Shown: positions 11,030 through 23,236 of the stretch, in pieces | Numbering within the stretch: position 1 is the stretch's first letter | Layout of the letters: each line of letters begins with the position of its first letter | Assembly: GCA_037176705.1 (NCBI GenBank) | Contig: CM073888.1 | Coordinates: 46,320,810 to 46,384,809 of the forward strand | Source: Molossus alvarezi | Taxonomy: Eukaryota; Chordata; Mammalia; Chiroptera; Molossidae | Direction: 5' to 3' | Length of the DNA: 64,000 nucleotides | The notes under the pieces: generated by a model | What the model saw: the letters and a program-made list of their open reading frames with translations, nothing else | What the model was told of the DNA's origin: nothing | Databases searched by the model: none | Program-made: the position numbers and the translations under genes

Positions 11030-11700
11030 AAAGAGGGGTGAGAAGAGAGACAGCGCGGAGGTTTTGGTACTTTCGGACAGGGAAGGCCGCCCAGTGCGGC
11101 AAAGGGAACAAGGGGGCGCACAGTTACGCATCCACACTGCGGCCGGTCCCAAGGTTTCCCCAGCCAGCACGTGGCGAGGCTGCGCGTGCGCCTCTGCTCC
11201 TGGTGTGGGGCCCGGTCTCTGCTTCCCAGTATTGCTGAGTGTTTTCAGGCACTAGGCTCAGGAAATAGGCTCAGAGGCGGAGATATGCCTGCAGGAGATT
11301 TTTAGGGTGTGCTCTCAGGAACAGCAAATGTCAGGGAAGGAAGGAGGAAGGCAGAACTGAGCGGTTGGGGAAGCGGAGCCAGAATATTGTCTTCGAGGCC
11401 TTGGCCGATGCTGCTGGGACCGCTGACGTTGGAGTGACCCTTCCTATAGTGAGGCCAAGCGCTCAGGCTTTCGTACCCCGTCCTCTGACTGTCCCTGAGC
11501 GGGGCAGTAACTTGGCTGAGGCAGCTCCCTTCTTCCAAAGACAGATCCCAGGCTGGGGCTGAGCTGCGGGCCGACAGCAGCCACTCCTCCCTGGCTGAGG
11601 AGCGAGTGCGCCCCCTGGAGCCAGAAGGAGGGACCTGGGCCACACCACTGCAGCCACCACACGCACGCAGGAAGATTTGCCGGGGTGCCGTTCTGCAAAA
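11030..11700. other. CpG-rich block inside an IRAK3 intron
   Basis: This stretch is far richer in CG dinucleotides than the flanking intron (for example cagcgcgg, gtgcggc, gctgcgcgtgcgcc, gtgcgccccctgg near 11608). I recognise no exon or named repeat. It could be a CpG island, an alternative promoter or enhancer, or a GC-rich old repeat. The sequence alone does not decide. Confidence 0.45.
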
Positions 11701-11725
11701 TGTGACCAAATGATTCTTCTTTTTT

Positions 11726-11971
11726 TTTTTTAATCCTCACCCGAGGATATTTTTCCATTTTTTGTACAGATAGAGTGGGAGGGAGAGAGAGGAAGGGAGA
11801 GAGAGAGAGAAACATGGATGTGAAGGGACACATGGAGTGGCTGCCACCCGCATGACCAACCAGGGCCGGGGACAAACTGCAACCGAAGTACGTGCACTTA
11901 GCGGGAACCGAACCCGGGTCTCTCTGTACTGCAGGCCAACGCTCTAACCGCTGAGCCAAACTGGCCAGGGC
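11726..11971 (-). mobile_element. tRNA-derived bat SINE with 3' hairpin
   Basis: A full-length copy: T-rich tail on the plus strand, perfect hairpin (11733-11748), GA-rich stretch, central block, box B as ggaaccgaaccc and head end ggccagggc. TSD TGATTCTTCTTTTTT at 11711-11725 and 11972-11986. Confidence 0.95.
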
Positions 11972-12059
11972 TGATTCTTCTTTTTTAGGTGCTTTCTTTC
12001 CCTTCTCTTTCCATCCTTTCCTCTTACTTCAGTAGAAGCTGACTTTCCACTTAAACTGT

Positions 12060-12215
12060 CTTCTGAGCAAATTGCTAAACTTACCTATGCCTCAGTTTTT
12101 TCCTCTGCAAAATGCTAGTAAAAGTGCAGTAGCTTCTATCTTAGGGTAAAACGCCCAAGTATGTATGGTGCTTGGCAAGGGGTCTGCTCACATCGAATGG
12201 TAGCCCCTGTTAGGA
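12060..12215 (+). mobile_element. MIR fossil
   Basis: Contains the MIR core order: gagcaaattgctaaactta, then gcctcagttttttcctctgcaaaatg, then a region resembling the gtatggtgcttggcaag end. Diverged, edges approximate. Confidence 0.6.
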
Positions 12216-12282
12216 ACAGACGTGGAGGAGGCTAAGACAGCTGATGGCCAATCAGCCTTTTTATGTCTCAGTTTTACATATT

Positions 12283-12620
12283 GTCTTACTTCATTCAGGA
12301 TGCTAGAACCAAAATACTCGACAGTGCCTGGCTTATAAACATTTATTTCTCAAGTTCTGAAGGCTTGGAAGTCCGAGATCATGATGCTGGCCTGCTTCTG
12401 GTCTGTTCATCGACGGCCAACATTCCCCTGTGTCTTCACGTGGCTGGAGGAACAAGGCGTCTCTCTGGGGCCTCTTTACAAGGCACTGATTCCTTTCATT
12501 CAGGCTCCACTCTCATAACGTACTCTCCTCCCAAAGACCTAGCTCCTAATACCGTCATCTTGGGTTGAGGGTTTCAACATATGAATTTGGGGGAGACACA
12601 AACATTCCATACATAACACT
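12283..12620 (-). mobile_element. MaLR (MLT1-type) LTR fossil
   Basis: Reverse MaLR pattern: aagttctgaaggcttggaag, then cctgtgtcttcacgtggc, then caaagacctagctcctaat, then ttcaacatatgaatttggg. Same group as 6285-6600, an independent copy. Confidence 0.7.
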
Positions 12621-12739
12621 TTACCTCCATCATTCATTTGTTGTGTTTGGAAAGTGAACCCAAAAACTAAGTTCTATTTTAAGAAAAAGCACTTCTGTGT
12701 TAACTGACATATCAGACATTTTAAAAAATTACATTACTT

Positions 12740-13290
12740 TTAGTTCACAAATATTTATGGAACATCCGTTGTGTGTAGAGCATTGTATGAGACCACAGTG
12801 CGGGGAGGTGATGGTCATAGGCTTGACCTTGAAGGTTCAACCCGGGGATCAGAGAGAGAACACAAACACAGAACTGTGCAGTGCAGCAAACACTAACTGT
12901 GCCCACAGCATGGTTGGTCTGAGAATGCTTTCCTTCTAATTAGATAGTTCCAAGCCAAATATTTGAGGAGACAGGTCATGGCAGTGGATTAGTTGAAAGA
13001 AGGGAAGAGAATATTCCTGGTGGAGGTAATAATATGTTCAAGGGAACAGAGTAAAGGATTGCCAAGCAAGACATGAAAGCAAGACAGAGTGCTTGGAGAG
13101 GGAAGGATGAGATTGGAGTAAGGTAAAATAAGACTCGAGAGGAGTCAGGAATGTAGTGGGGGATGGGGTGGACAGAGCCTTGAGTGCTAATCAGTGCGAG
13201 GACCTAGATTTGATAAAGGCTCTCTCAAGGGACTCTGAGTGTAGGTGGCAAGAGAAAGGTTCTGGAATCTCTTAGGTGATATCACAATTT
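12740..13290 (+). mobile_element. Ancient interspersed repeat (unnamed)
   Basis: Shows the order seen in three other places here (24690-25210, 30685-30815, 47035-47400): an aaatatttattgagc-like start, a line about a counted region, then gaggagggaacaatc-like and gcaaggatctgg-like phrases. I recognise the pattern as a mammalian-wide old repeat but cannot name it securely. Confidence 0.35.
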
Positions 13291-14500
13291 TAGAGGAAGC
13301 CATTTATTCCAGACCAGCATCCCAGTACTTGTTTGGATGTGCTGAACTATGAAATCATCTAAATAACTGCTGGGTGAGTGCCCAGTGTGTAATAGAGATA
13401 CAGAGTACCGAAAGATACCTAATCAGAGACAGGGAGAATCTCCTGGGAGAGGCAGGGTTTAAACTGGAATTTCAGCTAGCAACATATTTTATTTTTTTAG
13501 TTGGTAAGGGGACTGCCAATGATAGTTACCTTTCTGGGATTTCCAAAGGGTTCAAAGACTCAACATAACCATCTGTAGACTGTGCCCACCCAGGCATGTG
13601 TCAGGGTGTGGAATTCTGGGGCTGTGGGCATTTATTGAGAATTGTGTTTCAATTGCTCATCAGTGTGTTCCGTTCAGCTCCAGAGCAAATCAGCCTCCTT
13701 CACAGGCACTGAACTCCTGCGGTTTCTGCTAAGCCTGCCAGCAAAGGTGTTAATTAGTGCTAACTGCAGCAGATTTCCCCCTTCTTTGGGTGATGTGCAC
13801 AGCTGCTCTCCAGAGACTGGAATGAGACCAGCTCATTTCATTCAAGGCACTGAGCATCTGTCTGGTAGCCATGACATTCAGCCCCCAACAGTCTTGGCTA
13901 AATGTGAATCGTCTGACCTAGATTACCCTCCTGAATCTCTTTTAAATGAATCGTTCACTTTGCTCTAAATGTGCGTCCCCCTGAGTCTTGCTTCCTCTGT
14001 GTGCGGTCTAGTGCTTTGAGGGATCCCTGCTCTTCCACCTTTGTCATATTCATTTTTTAATTCTTTCTAAGGAAAGGCAGATTCTAGGAAATATGTCATT
14101 TTATTGCACAGCCCTGATAACTGACGCAAAAAAAGGACATTTCCAAACGTGTTAAATAGTGATGTTTTGATGAGTAAACCAGGGCTCTGTTTGTGTTGGC
14201 ATGAGCAATGGAAGATATTATTACCTGTCTTTTCTTTTCTGCATCTGGGCCTCAGATGATGAACCACAGAAGAACTTATTGCATATCATTTGACATTATT
14301 AAATAATGTTTTTAATAGTATGAAATAACATGGAACAATGTGAATAAAAGGAGAGTAAGTGATAAAAGTAAGGTTAAAGTACTATAGAGTACACGATTAT
14401 AACTTTGTAGTACTACAAATTTATGAATTAAAAAAATAGATTAAAAGTAAAACATACCCAAACATAAATATGGTTTTATTTACACAGAGATTTAGCTTTT

Positions 14501-14734
14501 TTTTTAATCCTCACCGAGGACACTTTTCCCATTTTTTGTTCAGATAGAGTGGGAGGGGTAGAGAGAGAGAAAAACATCAATGTGAAAGGGACACATCCAG
14601 TGGTTGCCACCCACACGACCCAACCAGGGCCGGGGACAAACTGCAACCGAGGTACGTGCCCTTAGCGGGAACCAAACCCGGGTCTCTCCGGACCACAGGC
14701 CGATGCTCCAACCGCTGAGCCAAACTGGCCAGGA
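14501..14734 (-). mobile_element. tRNA-derived bat SINE with 3' hairpin
   Basis: Same architecture as 11726-11971, with a three-base hairpin loop (14505-14520) and box B ggaaccaaaccc. TSD AGAGATTTAGCTTTT at 14486-14500 matches 14737-14751 with one mismatch. Confidence 0.92.
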
Positions 14735-15051
14735 GAAGAGATTTGGCTTTTTACTTAATAGCTTAGTTTTTACTTCTATATTACGTTTAAAATTTTAAAA
14801 AATACAATGTATAATAATTATAAAATTTATTATATTTTTATAATAATAATATGTTTTAGAAAAAAATAACTTGGCATCAGACCTTTCTATTTCAAACCTA
14901 GGAAGCAGAAGAAACTCCAAGGGGTGTCTCTAGTTACTAAATGATGTTTGAAAGTTCTATTTCATTCATTCTCTGTAATTACTTCTATCTACAAAGAAGC
15001 TTGGTAATTTACACCTTTGAGGTTTTTAAAATAGTTGAAGAAATGAAGATT

Positions 15052-15152
15052 GCCCTGGCCAGTTTGGCTCAGCAGTTGAGCGTCGGCCAGCGGACCAGAG
15101 AGTCCCGGGTTCGGTTCCTGCTAGGGGCACGTACCACAAAAAAACAAACAAA
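15052..15152 (+). mobile_element. tRNA-only short SINE
   Basis: An 84-base head (15052-15135) ends at ggggcacgtacc and is followed by an ACAAAAAAACAAAC tail. A perfect 14-bp TSD, AGAAATGAAGATTG, occurs at 15039-15052 and 15153-15166 (the first base of the head overlaps the TSD). It has the same 3' boundary as the copies at 7578 and 16216. Confidence 0.93.
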
Positions 15153-15659
15153 AGAAATGAAGATTGTGAGGTGATCATTCAGCAGCCTGGAGCCCAGAGT
15201 GTGAGCAGCACTTTGTCTAAGCACAGTGAGATGGCGTTTGCACCATCACTGGAGAGGATGGGAACGAGCGCAGGAAACCGGTCCACGCCAGGTCCTACCT
15301 CACGCTCTCAGGCCATGGTTTTCTTCTCACTTGTATGTTCAGAGTCAACTGGAATGATCTCAAGTTGGCTCTCTCCTTGCTTTCAAATTCTGTGACATAG
15401 CACCTGCCTATTTTTGCGCCCTATACCCAAATCTAGGGATTGTGCCAGGAGAAGGATGTGACCCTACATTTTTAAAATCCTTGTCCAGCTTTATCTTGAT
15501 GAGCTGCAGAGTGAGGATGGGTTCAGGAGGCACCTCCAGAGACCTGATCACCCTAGAGCAGGTCAGGCAAAGTCCTGAACTGCCTGTTTCCCAGAGTTTT
15601 CTCTCCTTTCCTTTTTTCAACAGCCAATCCACTGATGTCATTGCTGTTTCTGTCTCTTG

Positions 15660-15880
15660 TCACTGGTTAAGTGTATGGCCTTTGGGCCAGGAAGATCTCA
15701 GTTCAAATTACTACTCACTGGCAGTGTGACCTTTGGTAAATTCCTGAAATTCCCTGAGGCTCAGTCTTCTTATCTGGAACTGAGTAGGCCACCATGCCCT
15801 CCCCTGGGGTTGTAGGATGGAGTGAGGGAGTCTATGCCAAGCACCGCCCAGGGCATGGCAATACGCTGTCATTCTATCCC
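15660..15880 (+). mobile_element. MIR fossil
   Basis: A good MIR: gttaagtgtatggcctttgg, then cagttcaaattactactcac, then cagtgtgacctttggtaaat, then gaggctcagtcttcttatctgg, ending near the gccaagcaccgcccagggcatggc block. Confidence 0.8.
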
Positions 15881-16215
15881 TAATGGAGACTGCCTCTTTC
15901 AGCTCCCAAGTGCCTCATTCAGCCAGCCCTGGGCCCTTGCACAGCACGTCCAGAGGTCCATCTGGATGCAGCCCCAATGATTCGAGCTACCTTTATATTG
16001 AGCTAAAATCTGTCTTCCTGTGACCCGCTCAGCCACTATTTTGCATTTTGAATTATCTATATACATCTAAAGAAAAGAGGAGAATTCACTGGAAAAAAAC
16101 CATTTTTTTATTCAGCAACTCATAAGAGATGATAGTAAGCGAGAAGAGCACCGAGCATGCCAAAAGGAGGAGCTAAGCTCTAGTGCTGGCTCTGCCATTT
16201 AAAAGCTGTTTTGCA

Positions 16216-16314
16216 GCCCTGGCCGGTTTGGCTCAGCGGTTAGAGCATCAGCCTGTGGACCAAAGAGTCCCAGGTTGGTTCCCGCTAGGGGCATGTACCA
16301 AAAATAAATAAATA
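16216..16314 (+). mobile_element. tRNA-only short SINE
   Basis: An 84-base head (16216-16299) ends at ggggcatgtacc, with an AAAATAAATAAATAA tail. It is the third copy with the same 3' boundary as 7578 and 15052. I found no clear TSD. Confidence 0.88.
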
Positions 16315-16849
16315 ACAAGTCAGTTTCATCTTTGATTGATTGGCAGTGGTTTCCCATGTGCAGAACTGAAAGGGACTCTGGAGTGTGTGCATTCTGAACT
16401 CAATTAGTGATGTCTGCCAAGCATGTGGAAGTATATTTTTGCAACATTGGGGCACATATTTGCCATACAAAGAGTGGTCTAATCTACTTATGGCTTTAAA
16501 TTATCTTAATTAACAAACTGAGTATGTCAACAAATGTTTGCTTACTATCCTCTATGAACTGAACGTCATGCTTATGCAAACAACGTAAGTTGGTCTCTGA
16601 GTAAGTCTTGGTGGTCAGGCTGTACGGTGGGAGCTTGGAGAACGGAGGACCACTGGAATTCAGAGCAGTCAAGTAAAACCGAGGAAGAAGTGAATCAGGC
16701 TGCTTAGAGGCTTGGATAAAAATTAGGGGGGGGGGAGTACTTTGCAGGTGAGGGAAACAGTGTAAAGAAAGCCTGCACGGAAGGGAGTGGGAGAGGGGAG
16801 CGGGGATCAAAGGGACCAAATGTATGGTGACGGAAGGAAACCGAACTTT

Positions 16850-16950
16850 CGGTGGTGAGCATGTTATAGTGTCTACAGATATCAAATGATAATGTTGTTC
16901 ACCTGAAACTGACGTAATGTTATTAACCAATGTTATCGCAATGAAAAGTG
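16850..16950 (+). mobile_element. Short L1 3'-end fragment
   Basis: Contains tgttcacctgaaactgacg and ttattaaccaatgttatcgc, the same 3'UTR end that recurs at 23755-23822 and 36835-37037. Followed by an A-rich tail with AAAG units. Confidence 0.55.
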
Positions 16951-18348
16951 AAAGGATTTTTCAAAAGAAAGAAAGAAAGCCCTTGAACATCAGCGAGTGC
17001 CCTCTACCCAGCCTGCGTGAGGAAGTGCTGATACATCAGGGTGGCTAATGGGCTGCAGACAGACGAGGGAGCTCAGCGAAAGCCCGGGGACTTTAGATCT
17101 GACCTAAAAGTCCACCGAACAATTTACGAATCCTCCCAACAACCCTGAGTTGAGCTGTCATTGGTCTTATCTCAGTGTGACAGAGAACGCCGAGAGTCCA
17201 GAAATGATAACCTGCTTCCGTTACACATCTGCTCCTGGGAAAGGGCGCGGGGTTCCACGTTGTGTGGGTCCAGCCCTCACGCTCTTCCCTGGTGATGAGC
17301 AGTCGTCCCTAGCTGGGGCTCCTGAGGGCACGGGCGGCTTCAAGGGCGGGACAGGAGAACAGTAATTCACAGGTGCAAATTTGGAGATGTTGACACGGGG
17401 CTCCCGGTCGGGGCAGTAGGCAGTGGAGCCTGGGGAACCTTCGCCCTGGGAGAACACTCGAGCTTCTTGGGAGACAGTCGAAGCCAAGCCCACATTGCAG
17501 AGGTATTTTCGAGAAGGCTGGTGGTTTCATTGGCCCGAAAAGGTCTTTGCCATTTGAACTCTTTAAAGAGAATGTTATGAAAATAAAAATTTATTTCCAG
17601 ATGGTGGAATTTGAGGAGGAAAAGGGATTTAAAGAGAAGAGTCTTAGAGTGGAAGACTCTGTTCTTTATGAATGACCCTCCCATTTTTATTTGGGAAGTG
17701 GAGCTGCCACGTGAAAGCTTCTGAAAGCAGTGAACCTTCTTGCTATTTCCAGCCTAGCCATTAGCAAGCTTAATTGTTTTCACATTAATGAACGATCTTA
17801 AACTCAAATGCCTTTGATCCTCGGCAGTTTTCGTCCCAGACACGCAGTCCTGTTAGCTTCCAAAGCGAGGAGCTAATCTGGGCAACATTCCCAGTGTCTC
17901 CTGTAAGATACGTGCTCTCATCCATTTGTGCTGCAGTGAGTCTCCGGCCACGTGCAATGGTCTTTCATACACGGGAAGGGGTCTGGGAAAGAAAGGAGGG
18001 AAGGAGCCATTTGCTTTAACATGAAGTTTTTAAAAATGGACACTGGTCAGAGATGTATGGTCGTAGTCAATGCATGGAGAGTTTCCTTTGTGAGGGACGG
18101 GAAAGACTGTGTGGTTGGAAGCCACAGATTGGCCCCTTCCTACAACCAGGGCACACTTGCCTGCCCCGCCTTCACTCCCAGACCTGATGTGTGTGGGGAC
18201 ACCCGGCTCCACCTTATTGTTTAAGTAGGAACAGCAAAGCCTGCAGGAAATGCAATGTTTGTTTGTTTGTTTGTGTGACTGATTGTTTGCTTAATTAATC
18301 GGTCTCCTCCCCTCCAAAAATCTACTTTTGTTTTTCAGAAGCATTTTA

Positions 18349-18749
18349 TTTTTTCAATTTTTATTAATTTATTTTTGTTATAGATGTTTCTCCTCCCCCC
18401 CCCCCAGACACCCTCCTCCCCACCCTGGGCCCCCTCCGCAGCATTGTTGTCTATGTCCATTGGTTACACGTACATGCATGTAAGTTCTTTGGTTCATCTC
18501 ATCCATCCCCCCTGCCCCCTCCTCTGAGGTCTGTCAGTCTGAACAAGACTCCTTTCTATGTTTCTGGGTCTATTTTGTTCATGAGCTTATTTTGTTCATT
18601 ATATTCCACAAATAAGTAAGATCATGTGGTATTTGTCTTTCTCTGACTGGCTTGTTTCACTTAGGATAATACTCTCCAGGTCCCTCCATGTTGTCTCAAA
18701 GGATAAGAGATCTTTCTTTCTTATACCTGCATAGTACTCCATTGTGTAT
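18349..18749 (-). mobile_element. 5'-truncated L1 (3' 400 bases)
   Basis: The plus strand reads the antisense of a bat L1 3' region: a T-rich tail (18349-18392), a C run, then text ending at the antisense of the ORF2 C-terminal region, which corresponds to 52880-52930 in the larger L1 of this window. A perfect 13-bp TSD, CAGAAGCATTTTA, lies at 18336-18348 and 18750-18762. Confidence 0.9.
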
Positions 18750-21700
18750 CAGAAGCATTTTAGATATAAACAACTCTTTTTCCTCTGACTCTCCTATTTC
18801 CTATAGAGCCTCCTTTCTTCTAAGATATCTAAATATGTTTTTCCCCCCCTAAGGGATACCAATTTTATTACATAAGATAAAAATTCCCCTATGTATTCTA
18901 TTTACCATAACTGACTCTAACCCCCCACATTTATTTATTGACACACCACATGGATATACACGTATGCACACATATGGACCAAATAATATCTATATATTTT
19001 ATCTCTCCATGATCTTAAAAATACCTGGAAATGTTAATTTAGTCAGGTTCTTCCAGAACTTCTTGGGAACTGTTCTGAAACTCAGCCAATGCCTTGAACC
19101 TAGTTACTTGAAGGGCCCTCCGAGCCCCAGGGTCATCCTGCAACCCCCTGTACCTTTGTTATTGCAAATTGGTGTCCTTGAACTTCTAGAGATACCCAAC
19201 TAAGGTCTCTGGGACTTTAAGGTAAGGTGGTGCGTGTGGAATGGACAGTGTTCAGCCTACATCCTTCAAAGCACCTTTCTAGGCTTTCCCTGGACATCAG
19301 GCACTCTGCTTATGTTTTCTCATTCAATCCTCGTACCAACCGTCGAGTTGAGCCTTATCAGATCTGTTTACCTACAGGGAAACAGGCTCAGGGAAGTTGA
19401 TTGGAGATGACATTTCACACCTACAGGAGGAAGGCCCTGTATCGACTGGGCCTTTACACAGGGAGCCTAGGACTCAAAAGGTGCCCATCAAAGCAAAAAC
19501 AAGCTCTAGTGCGGTCTCTGGTCCTGCCTGGGTTCACGGGGAGAGAAACAGCTGCTTCATCCAAGGGGTGGCGTTACGGTTTCAGTTCGTATCATTTTCA
19601 GCCAGATCTACCGCATGCTGCAGGGGGGCGGTGGCGGGAGTGGGGTGTGTGTGCCCTGTTCTGTAATCTGCATGTGCCCCGAGAAACTGGGTCTTGTCTC
19701 ATCTGGTGAAGGCTGTCCTTGTGTTGCAACAGCAGTAACACAGACAACAAGATGTCCTGTTGCCTCAGGCTGTCAATGGGAGGCCGTGCGGGTCCTCTTG
19801 ATCTCTGGGGCCAAATGGGTGGAGCCTGGGCTTTTCCTGAGAGTTGCCGGGCACTCGGGGACTGGTCTAGTGGGCACAAATAATGCCCTGTAACATCCTA
19901 TAAAAATAAATATGTCTTTTAAGAACCAATCCTGCGCCTACATGTCAAACGTGGTATTTGTACTTATGTTCAAATCCTGCATTATAATCTAGGTGTAGCA
20001 TCTTGCTTTATATTTCAAGCCCACAGACTTTAACTAAATCAGGAGGCAAACTGGTGAGCAAAGGAAGCAATTCTGATAGCCTTTGGGGGGATTCAGTCCC
20101 CACCCAAAAGAATTGTGCTCCCTCTTAGCAAGAGGGAGATTAATATTCCCGAGTGAGGATATAAATCACCCCCCTGTGTAGGACTTTCCCCATCTCCTTC
20201 GTGACCCTACCACTGATCTCCTGCTAGAAGAATGATCTAGAGAGGTCTCTGGGTCACAGTAAGCAGTCTTGTGGGAAAGAAGAAATGGGTCGTAGAAACA
20301 CTGAAAGAAGTGTGTGGGCCCTTGATGCGTCTCCTCTGTGTTTTTGGTGGGCACCATGGCTAGCAAGCTGCCCTTTTATTTGAACTGTATTGTTACATGA
20401 TTTTAGTTATTTATGTTGCCTTTATTCTATTAGTCTGCTTTACGCCCATAGGATGAACGAATTCAGTTGACCTACATGGTAGCTAAAGGCACTTTATGTT
20501 TGAACAGTCTACTTCAGGTGGACGCAGAGGGAAGGATCAGGGCAGAATGGATTGTTGAAGGGCCTTTTCCAATTCCCCCTTTCCTCAAACAGAGCATCCT
20601 TCTTCCTCGGCGACCGTTAACCTTTATTTAGAACCGAGTAAACCACTGGACTCAAAATCTAAGGTCTGCTGGTACACAACTTATCTTTTCACCAGATGTC
20701 ATTATTCAAAGTGTAAACGCAGTGCCCTAGAAAAATGTTGCGTTCTTATTGATGGCCTCTCGCTGACCCCGAGTCCTCCGTGGGTGTTGCTCTGTAATGC
20801 ACCGCGGCCCCCGCTCACCTCTTACAGAAACCGCTTCAGCAGTTGCTGGAAGCTTCCCACCAGTTTTGCTGAGGGTCAAATAAATAGGTTATGGGTCTTT
20901 GTTGTTGTTGTTGCTGTTTTTTTCTTTTGTCCTTAGGAAAAACTTATTCTTCAGGGAGTCTGAGTGTTCTACAGATTCAGCTTTTCGTATTCTCATGGTT
21001 CTAGCATTTTAAGTGATGATTTTGTACCCTCTTTAGAGCTAGGGTGGAGGGAGAAGAGGGCTAGATGTTTGACAATGGAAGTCTGGCATTCGGAGCTGTG
21101 CGGTGCTCCTCCCAGGCTGACATGAAGTGGGCAGGTGCGTCCAGAGCCACGCTCCCAGGGTGGCAGAGGCTGACGGGGTGGAAGGCTGGTCCTGGTAATG
21201 AGAGCTAACGAACCTCTCTGCCCACCTCACCTCCTGGCACATCCGGAAACTCCTGCATTAAATGCCCCGACACTCAGGAATGATCAGGGCATCGCCAGAG
21301 GCCCTGGCCTTGATCTGTGGAAGTGAAGTGTACACATACGGAAGAAGTAATTATGAACTAAATGTCTGCTCTTACCGAGAGCTGGGGAGAAGGTGGGATC
21401 TGGCTCTAGCATATTCCTTGTCTTCAGAAGTATGTCAGGATAGTTACTACTGTTTTCCAAGTGAGAAAACCAGGGAGTGGGTGAGGCTTGGCAGATGTGG
21501 GAGACCCAGGCTGATCTTAGAAGCTGCCAGATTAGAAAAATCAGGAGAGGAAAGACAAGGCAGGGGGAACAGTGAGGATGTGCTTACGATACCAGTCTCC
21601 TCCCTGAAGCAAGCTGATCATGCAAGGATCACGCACGGGTAAGGGCCCCACGGCTTATGCAGAGGGGGCTCGTCCGCTTCTGCGATTGTCCTGCCCCCTT

Positions 21701-22460
21701 TAGAGGAGGGAGAATGAAATGAAGTTTAAGGCATGTCTTTCTGGTTCTGGAAGCCCCTTCATTGTGTCTGTTGTCAACTCAGTCCTAGGCAAAGTCTGGA
21801 TTAGAATTCCTGAGGCTTTAGTTTCAAATCCTGTATTTGAGCCAGGACGCTGAATATTCTGAATCATAGTAATGCCTGCAATTCAGACCCGTGGAACTAG
21901 GGTCTGCCTGTCAGCCTACTTGTCCAGGGACAGCAAGGACTTCTGGGACTTTCACAAGATCCAACACTTGTTCAGGAGTAAGAGTTTCTTATTTTTATCC
22001 GGTAGCTATCAGCATGTGGCATTTTGGACGGCCAGGGTTTTTATTACTAGCTTTGGTTTCAGGGGACAAGCGCCAAGCCCTAAACGAAGTTGAAAAGTAG
22101 GTAACTTCCTCTCAGGCCACCCACCTCTTTTATTCATGTCCGTCTGCTCTCGTGAGGAGTGACTAGTCATCTTAGCCACTGTGTACTGAGCACCACCGTA
22201 TGCCGAGCAGTGGGCTATTCGTGGGCCTGCATGCGTCTGTGGGTCCTGTGGTTTTCCTCATTTCAGTTGTGAGGAAGGATGATGCTGAGGGTTCTGGGGT
22301 GAAGCAACCTGCCAGCAGCCACGGGGTGAGGGCTGGGCCACGTGAAATGCATCTCCCCCCGGCTTATCTTCTCCCACCCTGCCACAGGGCAGCCCTCCGT
22401 AGGTCAAGTAAGCGAATGCTCACTCTCAGCCAAGATGGTAAGCGATTATTAAGGTTTTTT

Positions 22461-22693
22461 CCCTGGCCGGTTTGGCTCAGCGGTTAGAGTGTTGGCCCGC
22501 GGACCAATGAGTCTCGGGTTCAGATCTGGTCAAGAACACGTACCTTGGTTGTGATTTGTCCCCGGCCCTGGTTGGGGTCGTGCGGGAGGCAACTACTCAA
22601 TGTATCCCTTTCACGTCGATGTTTTTTTCTCTCTCTTCCTCCCATTCTATCTGAACAAAAATGGAAACATGTCCTCGGGTGAGGATTAAAAAA
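22461..22693 (+). mobile_element. tRNA-derived bat SINE with 3' hairpin
   Basis: A plus-strand full-length copy: head ccctggccggtttggctca, box B gggttcagatct, a cggccctggttgggg block, CT tract, ctgaacaaaaatgg, hairpin (22671-22686) and A tail. Imperfect TSD (aaggtttttt against aaagtttttt). Confidence 0.92.
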
Positions 22694-23002
22694 AAGTTTT
22701 TTAAGTGACAGTTCAAATGGACTCCAAGCACTTTGCCTTTGCCTCTGTAGATGGTTATATTTTAAAAATAAATATAAGACTCAGAGACAGGAAAGCCATG
22801 GAGAAGGGCCATGGCTTAAACCTTAAGGCAGGGGCTACTGTGGATCCCTCCAAGCACCCAGGCTAGTGGCTCTAGGCAGACATTCCAGAGCAGAGCCCCA
22901 CGCACATGACACGTGTTATCTGAGGAAGACCCGGGTAATAGGCTCATCCGTGCAAGATCAGCTCATGGAAAGCAGCTTTGGTTCACTTTGGTGTCACTTC
23001 TT

Positions 23003-23236
23003 TTTTTTTTTATCCTCACCCGAGGATATTTTTCCATTTTTTGTACGATAGAGTGGGAGGGAGAGAGAGAGAGAAACATCGACGTGAAGGGACACATTGA
23101 GTGGCTGCCACCCGCACGACCAACCAGGGCCGGGGACACACTGCAACCGAAGTACGTGCCCTTAGCGGGAACCGAACCCAGGTCTCTCCGGACCACAGGC
23201 CGACGCTCTAACTGCTGAGCCAAACTGGCCAGGGCA
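23003..23236 (-). mobile_element. tRNA-derived bat SINE with 3' hairpin
   Basis: A full-length reverse copy with a perfect six-pair hairpin (23012-23027) and GA run. Perfect 14-bp TSD TGGTGTCACTTCTT at 22989-23002 and 23237-23250. It lies only about 290 bases upstream of an IRAK3 exon, antisense to the gene. Confidence 0.95.

Noticed and set aside
11444..11959. 171-residue reverse frame
   Set aside because: Its N-terminal part is the tRNA-like head of a SINE read in reverse and the rest is CpG-rich intron. The same MAQRLERRPAV-type peptide appears at every hairpin SINE.
7578..16314. Possible functional tRNA genes at the SINE heads
   Set aside because: Box A and box B are present, but the acceptor ends do not pair properly, the copies have A-rich tails and target-site duplications, and there are over 20 of them.
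17150..19893. Overlapping frames suggesting a nested gene in the long IRAK3 intron
   Set aside because: No splice-consistent exon chain, no family resemblance, and both strands are equally open.
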